A stretch of 54,607 nucleotides of DNA from Kitasatospora phosalacinea (GTDB taxonomy: Bacteria > Actinomycetota > Actinomycetes > Streptomycetales > Streptomycetaceae), in the NCBI RefSeq assembly GCF_000717185.1, contig NZ_JNYE01000043.1, positions 1 to 54,607 on the forward strand. The letters are read 5' to 3'. A program made the position numbers and the translations under genes. A model generated the notes under the pieces. It was not told where the DNA came from, searched no databases, and was given only the letters and a program-made list of their open reading frames with translations. How positions within the stretch are numbered: position 1 is the first letter of the stretch; every line of letters begins with the position of its first letter. Below, one piece after another: positions 1 through 7,735 of the stretch.

Positions 1-95
1 ACATCGCCCGCGGCGCCGCCTCCGGCGACCTGGACGGCTACTTCGCCGAGCTGAACAAGAAGTGGTCCCAGGCACAGAAGACCGTCAACGGCTGA
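1..95 (+). CDS. C-terminal end of a probable sugar ABC transporter substrate-binding protein (partial)
   Basis: The reading frame enters from the left edge (first full codon at base 3) and ends at TGA 93-95, giving 30 residues finishing SQAQKTVNG. The visible part (GDLDGYFAELNKKWSQAQK) resembles the last helix of extracellular sugar-binding lipoproteins of carbohydrate ABC importers, and the next gene is a secreted glycan hydrolase, which fits a saccharide-uptake locus. Only the tail is visible, so the family is an inference. A strong hairpin follows. Confidence 0.5.
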   Translation, partial: IARGAASGDLDGYFAELNKKWSQAQKTVNG

Positions 96-129
96 CCCCG
101 CCGACCCAGTCGGCCGGGCACCGCCCCGC

Positions 130-158
130 GGCGCGGCCGGAGCTCCACCGGCCGCGCC
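130..158 (+). terminator. Terminator-like hairpin after the binding-protein gene
   Basis: A perfect 11-bp inverted repeat (130-140 with 148-158) encloses a 7-nt loop. It lies 35 bases past the stop codon, with no T-tract, as is usual in streptomycetes. It separates the upstream gene from the mannanase gene. Confidence 0.6.
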
Positions 159-222
159 ACGCCCGGGACTTCGCGGCACCCCCGGGCGCCACCCCACCCC
201 ACCCGCACGTCCGGAGGACCGA

Positions 223-1515
223 GTGAACGACCAGCCCCGCACCAGCACCACCAGCCGCCGCACCCTGCTCGGCGCGGCCGCCCTCGGACTCGCCGCCGCC
301 CCGCTGCTCGGCGGCACCGCGTCCGCCGACAACGGCACCGGCGGCCAGGACGCCCCCGGCCGGAAGCGCGGCTCCTTCGTCACCGCCGGCGGCGGCGAAC
401 TGCGCCTGGACGGACGCGCGTTCCGCTTCGGTGGCACCAACTGCTACTACCTGCACCAGCAGTCGCACTACATGATCGACGCGGTGCTGAACGACGCCGC
501 CGCGATGGGCCTGACCGTCGTCCGCGCCTGGGCGTTCGCCGACGGCGCCGGCCGCTCCTACCGGGCCCTGCAGCCCGAGCCGTTCCGCTACGACGAGGCC
601 GCGTTCGACAGCCTCGACTACGCCGTCCAGAAGGCCGGGCAGCTCGGCCTGCGCCTCGTCCTCCCGCTGGTCAACAACTGGCCCGACTACGGCGGCATGC
701 AGCAGTACGTCTCCTGGTTCCTCGGTCTCGCCGACGACTCCTACGGCGACGGCACCCACCACGACAGGTTCTACACCGACGCCAACTGCCGCAAGGCGTA
801 CCGGGCCTGGGCCAAGCACGTGATCCAGCGCCGCAACCGCTACACCGGCCTGCGCTACGCCGACGACCCCACCGTCATGAGCTGGGAGCTCGCCAACGAG
901 CCGCGCTGCCGCAGCGACAAGTCCGGTGCCACGCTCCTGGGTTGGGCCCGCGAGATGAGCACCTACGTCAAGTCGCTGGCCCCGCGCCAGCTGCTCGCGA
1001 TCGGCGACGAGGGCTTCTACGGGCGGACGGACGAGGCCGACTACCCCTACTCGAACTACGAGGGCAGCGACTGGCTGGAGCTGACCGCGCTGCCCGCCGT
1101 CGACTACGGCACCGTGCACGTCTACCCGCAGAACTGGGGCGAGACCAGCGGCAGCAAGCCCGGCACCGACGCCGCCTCCTGGGGCACCCGCTGGATCACC
1201 GACCACGTCGCCGACGGCCGCACGCTCGGCAAGCCCGTCGTCGTCGAGGAGTTCGGCCTCCACATCGACGCGAACCGGGACGTCCCCGACACCGCCGCCC
1301 GCGACGCCGCCTACCGGGCCTGGACCGACGCCGCGCTCGCCTCCGGCGCGGCCGGCGACCAGTTCTGGCTGCTCACCTCCCGGGTCGACGACGGCTCGTT
1401 CTACCCCGACTACGACGGCCACCGCGTCATGTGGAACAGCGACCCGGCCAACCCGACCCGCAGCACCGCCGAGCTGTTCGCCGCCCACGCGAAGGCGATG
1501 GCCGCCGGGCGCTGA
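223..1515 (+). CDS. Secreted GH5-type beta-mannanase
   Basis: 430 residues from a GTG at 223, placed by the GGAGG at 213-217 five bases upstream. The N-terminus has a twin-arginine-type signal (SRRTLLGAAALGLAAAPLLG, cleaved near ASA), so it is exported folded. The rest is a (beta/alpha)8 glycosidase resembling GH5 mannan endo-1,4-beta-mannosidases. The acid/base Glu is E226 in SWELANEP and the nucleophile is E343 in VVVEEFGLH. Aromatic residues that could line the cleft are frequent (NNWPDYGG, VHVYPQNWG, WNSDP). Family knowledge suggests it cuts beta-mannan or glucomannan outside the cell, and the upstream sugar-binding protein could import the products. Its stop codon lies inside a 24-bp tandem repeat. 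Subfamily and exact substrate are not certain. Confidence 0.88.
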   Translation: MNDQPRTSTTSRRTLLGAAALGLAAAPLLGGTASADNGTGGQDAPGRKRGSFVTAGGGELRLDGRAFRFGGTNCYYLHQQSHYMIDAVLNDAAAMGLTVVRAWAFADGAGRSYRALQPEPFRYDEAAFDSLDYAVQKAGQLGLRLVLPLVNNWPDYGGMQQYVSWFLGLADDSYGDGTHHDRFYTDANCRKAYRAWAKHVIQRRNRYTGLRYADDPTVMSWELANEPRCRSDKSGATLLGWAREMSTYVKSLAPRQLLAIGDEGFYGRTDEADYPYSNYEGSDWLELTALPAVDYGTVHVYPQNWGETSGSKPGTDAASWGTRWITDHVADGRTLGKPVVVEEFGLHIDANRDVPDTAARDAAYRAWTDAALASGAAGDQFWLLTSRVDDGSFYPDYDGHRVMWNSDPANPTRSTAELFAAHAKAMAAGR

Positions 1516-1587
1516 CCACCGCTCCTCCCCGGGCGCTGACCACGGCCCCTCCCCGGGCGCTGACCACCGCTCCTCCCCGGGCGCTCC
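1507..1587 (+). repeat. 24-bp tandem repeat containing the stop codon
   Basis: Three consecutive 24-bp units (1507-1530, 1531-1554, 1555-1578; two identical, the middle one differing at two bases) plus a partial fourth. Each carries the GCGCTGA of the mannanase stop, so TGA recurs in the same frame at 1513, 1537 and 1561. Confidence 0.9.
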
Positions 1588-1615
1588 GGGCACGTCCGCT
1601 CCGTGCCCGGAGCGC
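1581..1615 (+). terminator. Terminator hairpin of the mannanase gene
   Basis: Perfect 13-bp stem (1581-1593 with 1603-1615) and a 9-nt loop. Its left arm begins in the last partial copy of the 24-bp tandem repeat. Confidence 0.8.
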
Positions 1616-1900
1616 CCCGCCGTCCGAGTGCTGAGCACTTCGTTCGCCATCATCACGATCTGATTCCTCCTTCCCGGCCCTCCCGCTCCCCGGCCCGGCG
1701 CACCCGGTCAAGAACCGCCCGGTGAACTGCCCTGTTCATGCGGCGGGTTGCCCCTCCGCGGAGCCGGTGGACATGACGAACCGGCCCCCGGCGGTGCCCC
1801 CGGGAGTGACGCCGATCACAAGGGGGTCGATGAAACGTGTGATGAGGTTGGGGCGTCTGAGCAGTGGACAGGGGACGCCCCGCGAGGGATCGGAGTACTG
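1616..1900. other. Leader region of the PBP gene
   Basis: No supported gene. It contains a small inverted repeat TGAAC-N6-GTTCA at 1723-1738 and ends in CGGAG (1891-1895), the probable ribosome-binding site for ATG 1901. The frame is open upstream to 1748, but that extension has no recognisable protein character. Confidence 0.4.
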
Positions 1901-4396
1901 ATGGTGTCTGGCCAGCCGGGACACACGGCCGGGGGAGAGCCACCGGAGCCGGTTCCGGGCCGCGCCGCAGGCGCCGCGGGCCGGGGCCCGGGCCCCGGCA
2001 GCTACGGCCCCCCCGGTGACTTCGGCCCGCCCGGCGGTTACGGCGCGCCCGGCAACTTCGGCCCGCCCAGCGGCTACGACCCGCCCAGCGGCTACGACCC
2101 GCCCGGCGGTCACGGCCCGCGCGGCGATTACGACGCACCCGGCGGCTCCGGATCTTCCGGCGCTTACGGCACTCCTGGCGACTACGGCACCCCCGGCGGT
2201 TACGGCGGGCCCGGCAACTTCGGCCCGCCCAGCGGCTACGACACGTCCGACGCCTTCGCCGCCCCTGCCACCCCTGCTGCCGAGAGCGCCGGTACGGCCG
2301 AGGACGCCGCCACCACCGAGGCCGCCGGTGCCGCAGCCGGCGGTTCCCGGCGGCGGCCGCGGGAGGTGCCGGGGTGGCAGCAGTGGTCGGCGCGGCGGCT
2401 GAACTACCCGCGGGCCGACCGCGCGGGCTGGCGCCGCTGGGTGCCGGACTGGCGGCACCGGATCGACTACCCCCGCAGCGGCCGCAGCGGCGCGCTGCGC
2501 TGGCTGCCGTCCTGGCGGCAGTGGCTGCTGCTGGCGGGCGGCTCGTTCGGGCTGCTCGTCGTGACCGCGGGCACGATGTACGCGACCACCGACATCCCCA
2601 GCGACCTCAACGCGTTCGCGACCCAGCAGAACAACGTCTTCTACTGGGCGGACGGCAGCGAGATGGCCCGCACCGGCCTGGTCAACCGGCAGGACGTGCC
2701 GCTGGAGCAGGTGCCGACCCAGGTGCAGTGGGCGGTGCTGGCCGCCGAGAACGAGACCTTCTACTCCGACCCCGGCATCTCCTTCCAGGGCATCGCCCGG
2801 GCCGTCTACCGGATGGGTTCGGGCGGCGACACCCAGGGCGGCTCGACCATCACCCAGCAGTACGTGAAGAACGCCTACCTCAACCAGCGCCAGGACTTCT
2901 CCCGCAAGCTCGACGAGATGTTCATCGCGCTCAAGCTGGACCAGCAGGTCAGCAAGCAGGAGATCCTCAGCGGTTACCTGAACATCAGCTGGTTCGGCCG
3001 CGGCAGCTACGGCATCGAGCGGGCCGCGCAGGCGTACTACGGCAAGGACGTCTCCGAGCTGAACGTCAGCGAGGGCGCGTTCCTGGCCTCGCTGCTCAAG
3101 GGAGCCTCGCTCTACGACCCGGCGAGCGGCCCGGAGAACCACGCCCGGGCGGTGGAGCGCTGGTCGTGGATCCTGGACCGGATGGTCAAGATCGGCAAGC
3201 TCTCGGCGTCCGAGCGGGCCGAGTACACCGAGTTCCCGGAGCCGCAGGCGGTGCCGCCGCTGGTCGGCCTGAACGGCCAGACCGGCTACCTGGTGGACCT
3301 CGCCAAGAGCTACGCGCAGAGCCACGCCGACATCTCCCCGGCCCAGTTCGACCTCGGCGGCTACCAGATCTACACCACCTTCGAGAAGCCGCGCGAGGAC
3401 GCCCTCACCGAGGCCGTCCAGGCCGAGGAGAAGAAACTCGACTCCGGTCACCGCCCCGCCGACCAGAACGTCCACCTCGGCGCCGCCTCGGTGGCCACCG
3501 ACGGCCGGATCCTGGCCGTCTACGGCGGCCCCGACTACCTGAAGCAGGGCTTCAACAACGCCAACACCGTGAACGTGCCCGCCGGTTCGGCCTTCACCCC
3601 GCTGGTGTACGCGGCGGGCCTGGGCCAGGGCGTCCAGCGCCAGCGCGACGCGCCCCGGACGCCCGTCCTGCCCACCACCACGTACAACGGCGACAACGGG
3701 ATCGAACTGCAGACCCCCGAGGGGCCCTACTGGGGCCGGGACGGCAAGAAGGCCAAGACCACCAACGACGGCGGCAGGAACTGGGGCAGCGTCTCGCTGC
3801 GCACCGCGATCGAGCAGTCCGTCAACGGCCCCGTGCAGCAGCTCGGCATGGACGTCGGCCTGGGCAACGTCCGCAAGACCGCGATCGACCTCGGGCTGCT
3901 GCCCGAGAGCATGGGCGACCTCACCCCCGCCTACGCGCTCGGCAACTCCACCCCGAGCGCGATCCGGCTCGCCGACGCGTACACCGCCTTCGACGCCCGG
4001 GGCAAGCGCACCGACCCCTACTCGGTGACCAGCGTCAGCCGCAACGGCGTCGACATCCCGGTGGAGAAGCCGAAGGCCGCCCAGGCCGTCAGCTCCGAGG
4101 TGGCCTCGCAGGTCGACGCGGCGCTGCGCGGCGCGGTCAAGGACGGCGCCGCCAAGGACGTCCGCCAGGCCGCCCCCGACTCCGCCGGGAAGCCCGGCAC
4201 CACCCAGGACCACCGGGCGGGCTGGTACGTCGGCTACCGGGGCGACGTCGCCACCGCGGTCACCGTCTTCCGGCTCGACCTGAAGACCCTGGAGCTGCTC
4301 CCGCTCACCGGCATCGGCGGCGCCGCCCAGACCGCCCCCGACTCGGCGATCCCGGCCGGGATATGGGCCGCCTACGCGAAGGCCACCGCGCACTGA
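1901..4396 (+). CDS. Class A penicillin-binding protein with degenerate transpeptidase motifs
   Basis: 831 residues. ATG 1901 is preferred because CGGAG lies five bases upstream. Residues about 25-120 are a low-complexity repeat (GPPGDFGPPGGYG-like), followed by a basic stretch and one membrane span (WLLLAGGSFGLLVVTAGTMY). The GT51 glycosyltransferase follows: E283 in AENETFYSDPG, QGGSTITQQYVKN, RKLDEMFIALKLD and KQEILSGYLN, so peptidoglycan glycan-strand polymerisation is plausible. In the transpeptidase domain the Ser-x-x-Lys box reads S563-A-F-T566, the SxN box is intact (S640-V-N), and the KTG box reads K764-P-G-T. The catalytic lysine is therefore absent, and crosslinking may be lost. 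The flanking fold (FTPLVYAAGL, GWYVGYRGD) is retained. It stands alone, with a convergent neighbour. Confidence 0.88.
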   Translation: MVSGQPGHTAGGEPPEPVPGRAAGAAGRGPGPGSYGPPGDFGPPGGYGAPGNFGPPSGYDPPSGYDPPGGHGPRGDYDAPGGSGSSGAYGTPGDYGTPGGYGGPGNFGPPSGYDTSDAFAAPATPAAESAGTAEDAATTEAAGAAAGGSRRRPREVPGWQQWSARRLNYPRADRAGWRRWVPDWRHRIDYPRSGRSGALRWLPSWRQWLLLAGGSFGLLVVTAGTMYATTDIPSDLNAFATQQNNVFYWADGSEMARTGLVNRQDVPLEQVPTQVQWAVLAAENETFYSDPGISFQGIARAVYRMGSGGDTQGGSTITQQYVKNAYLNQRQDFSRKLDEMFIALKLDQQVSKQEILSGYLNISWFGRGSYGIERAAQAYYGKDVSELNVSEGAFLASLLKGASLYDPASGPENHARAVERWSWILDRMVKIGKLSASERAEYTEFPEPQAVPPLVGLNGQTGYLVDLAKSYAQSHADISPAQFDLGGYQIYTTFEKPREDALTEAVQAEEKKLDSGHRPADQNVHLGAASVATDGRILAVYGGPDYLKQGFNNANTVNVPAGSAFTPLVYAAGLGQGVQRQRDAPRTPVLPTTTYNGDNGIELQTPEGPYWGRDGKKAKTTNDGGRNWGSVSLRTAIEQSVNGPVQQLGMDVGLGNVRKTAIDLGLLPESMGDLTPAYALGNSTPSAIRLADAYTAFDARGKRTDPYSVTSVSRNGVDIPVEKPKAAQAVSSEVASQVDAALRGAVKDGAAKDVRQAAPDSAGKPGTTQDHRAGWYVGYRGDVATAVTVFRLDLKTLELLPLTGIGGAAQTAPDSAIPAGIWAAYAKATAH

Positions 4397-4411
4397 CCCG
4401 CCGACGGCCAC

Positions 4412-4457
4412 GGGGGAGGGGCGCCGCATCCGGTCACGGACGCGGTGCCCCTCCCCC
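4412..4457. terminator. Bidirectional terminator between convergent genes
   Basis: A 16-bp stem with one mismatch (4412-4427 with 4442-4457), G-rich on one side and C-rich on the other, lies between the PBP stop (4396) and the stop of the convergent gene (4522). Confidence 0.75.
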
Positions 4458-4521
4458 GGGTGGGTCGGCGGGTCAGTGCGGTCGGTCCGCGCCACGCGGA
4501 CCACGGCTTCGGAGCGGGCCC

Positions 4522-5274
4522 TCAGCCCGCCCGCACCCGGTGCTCGGGCCGTCCGGTCGCCGGGTCGAGGGCCACCACGAACACCTCGCCGCCCTCGGTG
4601 GCCAGCCTGATCCGGTCGGGGCCGTCCCACTGGGCCGAGGCCAGCGCGTCATCGGGGTCGTCGCCGTTGAAGTAGCCGACCGGCCAGCGCCGTGCGGTCA
4701 GGCCGGAGCCGGCGTCCACCGAGACCCACCAGAGCGGATCGATCATCGCGCTGCCCTCGTGGATGACCAGGCTGCGGTCGGAGCGGCCGGGAGCCGGCCG
4801 GTCCGCGGTCTCGTGCGGCAGGTCGCCGAAGACGATCAGTGCGACGGGCGAGGCCAGCAGCGCGCAGCCGAGGACCGGGACCAGCAGCAGCGTCCTGGTC
4901 GCGCGGGACCGGGTCCCGACCAGGACGGCGAGGACGATCAGCACCAGCACGGCGGCGGCGTACGGCAGCGGGTGGTGGAAGACCTCGATGAGCACCACCG
5001 GTTTGCCGTCCCGAGCGGCTCGGGCCGCGGCGCGGACCAGTGCGACGAGCAGCACCACCAGCGCGAGCAGTCCGAGCGCGGCGGCCCGCCGCCTGCGCTC
5101 CGACCAGCCCGGCCGACCGGGCCGACCCGGGGCCACGTGCGCCTGCGGAGGCGGGGGCGGGGGACCCGCTGCCCCCGCTGCCTCCAGTGCCGTACTGCCC
5201 CCGGACGTCGGCGGCCCGGAGACCGGGTCCTCCGTCGCTCGACCGCTCCCGTCCACAGCCCCGCCCCCGGTCAT
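4522..5274 (-). CDS. Multi-pass membrane protein of unknown function
   Basis: 250 residues from ATG (complement of 5272-5274). The N-terminal 45 residues are Gly/Pro-rich and acidic (a PPPPPP run), followed by a basic segment and three hydrophobic helices (GLLALVVLLVALV, YAAAVLVLIVLAVLVG, LLLVPVLGCALLASPVALIVF). The C-terminal 100 residues (HEGSAMIDPLWWVSVDAG..., ending PEHRVRAG) look like a soluble beta-rich domain, probably outside the membrane. No family is recognised. It is 110 bases downstream of the deacetylase gene on the same strand and could be cotranscribed. A much longer frame continues upstream but is a shadow of the deacetylase gene. Confidence 0.6.
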   Translation of the reverse strand: MTGGGAVDGSGRATEDPVSGPPTSGGSTALEAAGAAGPPPPPPQAHVAPGRPGRPGWSERRRRAAALGLLALVVLLVALVRAAARAARDGKPVVLIEVFHHPLPYAAAVLVLIVLAVLVGTRSRATRTLLLVPVLGCALLASPVALIVFGDLPHETADRPAPGRSDRSLVIHEGSAMIDPLWWVSVDAGSGLTARRWPVGYFNGDDPDDALASAQWDGPDRIRLATEGGEVFVVALDPATGRPEHRVRAG

Positions 5275-5384
5275 GACACCCCGTCCGGTCGACCGATCCA
5301 GCGATCCAGGGGGAGAGACTACGGCTCGGCCCCGACGGTTCCCCGGCGAACCGTCGGCCCGCCCGTCCCCGGGCGGGGGAGCGG

Positions 5385-6707
5385 TCACTTCAGGTAGGTC
5401 GGCCAGTCCGGGGACTGGGCCGGGTCCAGTCGGCGGAGCTGGTCCAGCACCTTCGGGTCCTGGGCGTCCATCCAGTCGGAGAGCTCCTTGAAGGAGACGC
5501 AGTGCACGCCGTCCTTCTTGCAGACGGCCTCCATCACGTCCTGGATGGCCTGCATGTAGATGCCGCCGTTCCAGGTCTCGAAGTGGTTCCCGATGAACAG
5601 CGGCGCCCGGCTGCCGTTGTAGACCCGCTCGAAGCCGTCCAGGTAGCCCTCGCGGGTCTGCTTCTCCCAGGCGGCGTACTTCTTCGGGTCGCCCTCGGTG
5701 CTGGCGCCCGACTGGTTGGCCAGGAAGTTGAAGTCCATCGACAGCACCTGGGTGTTGCCGAACGGGAGCAGTTGCAGCGGGAAGTTCCAGATGCCGTCGG
5801 TCTTCGTCGGCCAGACCTGGAACTCGCCCGGGGAGCTGGCGTCGTAGCGCCACCCGTAGGTCTTCGCGGCCTGCAGCAGGTTCTTCTGCCCCTCCAGGCA
5901 GGGGGCCCGGCCGCCGACCAGCTCCTTGGCGTAGTCGAACGGCAGCGGGGCCTCGTCGGTGAAGCCGGTATTCGTCCGCCAGTTGGCGACGAACGAGTAC
6001 GCCTGGTCGATCTCCTTCTTCCAGTCGTCGACGCTCCAGGTGGAGCCGCCCCCGGCGTCGCCCGCGTCGGTGCAGAAGTGGCCGTTGAAGTGGGTGCCGA
6101 TCTCGTTGCCGTCCTGCCAGGCCAGCCGCAGCTGCGCCAGGGTCTCCCGGACGTGCTCGTCGGTGGGGAAGGAGATGGCGGAGTTGCCGGGGGAGTGCCG
6201 GGGGGGCTGGTAGAGGTCGTGCTTCTCCTTCGGGACGAGGTAGATGCCGCTCAGGAAGAACGTCATCGTGGCGTTGTTGGCCTTGGCCAGCTCGCGGAAG
6301 CGGGAGAACAGGTGGTCGTCGTTCTCCAGCGCGCCGTCCCAGGAGAAGACCACGAACTGCGGGGGCTTCTCGCCGGGCTTCAGCTTCTCGATCTTGAGCT
6401 GGTTGGGCTGCGGCCCGGTGTCGGACATCGAGCCGTCGCCCAGGACCTTCACCTTGCCGTCCCAGGCGGACGCCGTCGCCCCGGCCCCGGCCGCCGCGGC
6501 GTCGGACGAGGCCCGGACCGGGTCCGCGCCGTCGTCCAGCACCAGCGTCAGCGCGAGCGCGGTGACCGCGCAGCCCGCGAGCACGCCCCACGCCACCTTG
6601 GCGTTCCGGCTCCGGTTCTCCGGTCTCTCCCTGCGCCTGTGGTTCTTCACTGTCCCGCTGTCCCTCGTCCCGCTCCGCCGCGCGACTGCGCCGGCATGAC
6701 CGGACAT
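5385..6707 (-). CDS. Membrane-anchored polysaccharide-deacetylase-like protein
   Basis: 440 residues from ATG (complement of 6705-6707). A basic N-terminus and one hydrophobic segment (residues about 37-57) act as signal or anchor. The remainder matches the NodB/CE4 fold: beta-1 FVVFSWDG (D124), MTFFLSG, and the metal-binding H206-x3-H210 box in EIGTHFNGH. A late FIGNHFETW segment carries another His. Canonical CE4 proteins read TFDDG at motif 1; here it is SWDG, so the second, metal-binding Asp is missing. It probably acts on a surface polysaccharide or peptidoglycan, but activity is uncertain. An A/T-richer patch at 6711-6745 upstream may hold its promoter. A later in-frame GTG (the V of TVKNHRRR) is an alternative start. 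Confidence 0.75.
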   Translation of the reverse strand: MSGHAGAVARRSGTRDSGTVKNHRRRERPENRSRNAKVAWGVLAGCAVTALALTLVLDDGADPVRASSDAAAAGAGATASAWDGKVKVLGDGSMSDTGPQPNQLKIEKLKPGEKPPQFVVFSWDGALENDDHLFSRFRELAKANNATMTFFLSGIYLVPKEKHDLYQPPRHSPGNSAISFPTDEHVRETLAQLRLAWQDGNEIGTHFNGHFCTDAGDAGGGSTWSVDDWKKEIDQAYSFVANWRTNTGFTDEAPLPFDYAKELVGGRAPCLEGQKNLLQAAKTYGWRYDASSPGEFQVWPTKTDGIWNFPLQLLPFGNTQVLSMDFNFLANQSGASTEGDPKKYAAWEKQTREGYLDGFERVYNGSRAPLFIGNHFETWNGGIYMQAIQDVMEAVCKKDGVHCVSFKELSDWMDAQDPKVLDQLRRLDPAQSPDWPTYLK

Positions 6708-6807
6708 CGCACCATCTTTTTATTGGACGACTGTAAGCGGGTGGTCGGTTGTCACCGCAGGCCGGATCGGTAGTTGCCGGAAGTGGTGACAGTGCGACCA
6801 TGAGTGG

Positions 6808-6918
6808 TCAGAACGGGCCGTGCCGCATCTGCTCGACGACGACGTTCCACCAGGCCGACTCCTTGTGGAAGGCGCCCGGGTCGATCGCCGCCGACTTCCC
6901 CCGCAGCGCCGCCGCCAC
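6808..6918 (-). pseudogene. Orphan C-terminal coding fragment
   Basis: A minus-strand frame ending at TGA (complement of 6808-6810) encodes about 36 residues closing with HKESAWWNVVVEQMRHGPF. Third positions are almost all G/C and the composition is protein-like, unlike the Arg/Pro-rich shadows nearby. Further upstream the frame runs into the hairpin at 6940-6974, so no full gene exists. It is either a remnant of a lost gene or a very short GTG-started gene. Family not recognised. Confidence 0.35.
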
Positions 6919-6939
6919 CGCCCCCGGCCGGGAACGGCG

Positions 6940-6974
6940 GAGGGGAGCCGCCGGTGGGATCGGCGGCTCCCCTC
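6940..6974 (-). terminator. Terminator of the AOC-barrel gene
   Basis: Perfect 14-bp stem (6940-6953 with 6961-6974) and 7-nt loop, 19 bases beyond the stop of the minus-strand gene at 6993. Confidence 0.85.
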
Positions 6975-6992
6975 GCTGCGGGGCGGGGACGG

Positions 6993-7490
6993 TCAGGCGT
7001 CCCAGCTCAGCTCGTAGACCGCGAGGGCGGTGTTGGTGACGTGGACGGCGCCGGCGAGGCCCTTGTAGGCGCCGGTGCCGCCGGTGACGACGCCGTCGAA
7101 CTTCTTCGGGTACTTCGCGGTCAGCGGGTTGTCGATCGGGACGACCGCCGTGAAGGTGACCTGGTCGCCGTCGGTGAAGACCAGGTCGGCGGTGCAGAAG
7201 GCGGTGGCCGAGTCGACCGAGATCGCGTCCTTGGTGCACTGGTCGTACACGGTGGCGACCTGCGCCCCCGTGGCGTCCTTGGCCGTGGCGGTGCCGCCGA
7301 AGCCCGCGCCGATCGCGTTCGCCGCGCCGGACGCCGAGTTGGTGCCGGTGAAGTCGATCGTGACGGTGGGCGGTGCGGCCCGGTGGGAGTCGGTGGTGGC
7401 CGCACCGGCGAGCGCGGGGACACCGGCGACCACGGCGGCGGCGCCGACCGCGAGCGCGACGATCCCCTTGGCCTTGGCAGTTCGGGACAT
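6993..7490 (-). CDS. Exported allene-oxide-cyclase-barrel-like protein
   Basis: 165 residues. The start is fixed by TGGAGGAACC immediately before ATG (complement of 7488-7490). A Sec signal peptide occupies the first 29-31 residues (AVGAAAVVAGVPALAGA). The mature part is a small beta-barrel (TVTIDFTGTNSASGAANAIG, DLVFTDGDQVTFTAVVP, FDGVVTGGTGAYKGLAGAVHV) resembling the AOC-like/dirigent-type barrel proteins common in streptomycetes, whose role is unknown. Two Cys residues (YDQCTKD and FCTADL) could form a disulfide. Single gene with its own terminator. Confidence 0.72.
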   Translation of the reverse strand: MSRTAKAKGIVALAVGAAAVVAGVPALAGAATTDSHRAAPPTVTIDFTGTNSASGAANAIGAGFGGTATAKDATGAQVATVYDQCTKDAISVDSATAFCTADLVFTDGDQVTFTAVVPIDNPLTAKYPKKFDGVVTGGTGAYKGLAGAVHVTNTALAVYELSWDA

Positions 7491-7735
7491 GGTTCCTCCA
7501 GTTCGGTCCGGGCGGGAGTGCCCGGGGGCGGGCCCACCACACCACATTTCGGACACGCAGCGTGGTCAGGCGTCACTCCCCGTGTCGCCCGCCCCGCCCT
7601 GTCGGACACGCCGTCACACCCCTTGCGGGACAAGGCGCCGCCCCGCGGTCCCGGGCCGTCCGGCCCGGCCGGAAATCACCCGTTCGTATCCGCACGACAT
7701 GTGGGGGCGGCGAGGAGGAGGGGGAGGCGGGGTGA

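Noticed and set aside
1507..1587. CRISPR or other spaced-repeat array
   Set aside because: Units are directly abutting without spacers; this is simple tandem duplication, as are the arrays at 38737, 48200 and 51150.
1723..1738. LexA-like box TGAAC-N6-GTTCA
   Set aside because: The actinobacterial SOS box needs GAAC-N4-GTTC; the spacing is two bases too long and the downstream gene is not an SOS gene.
1748..1900. N-terminal extension of the PBP gene
   Set aside because: The frame is open, but there is no ribosome-binding site before 1748, whereas CGGAG precedes ATG 1901 and the extension is not protein-like.
1736..4630. 964-codon open frame on the minus strand opposite the PBP gene
   Set aside because: Arg/Gly/Ala/Val-rich translation without domains; a shadow caused by third-position G/C in the real gene. 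The same reasoning removes the other very long opposite-strand frames, such as those opposite the mannanase, the FUSC gene, the importer and the WD40-like gene.
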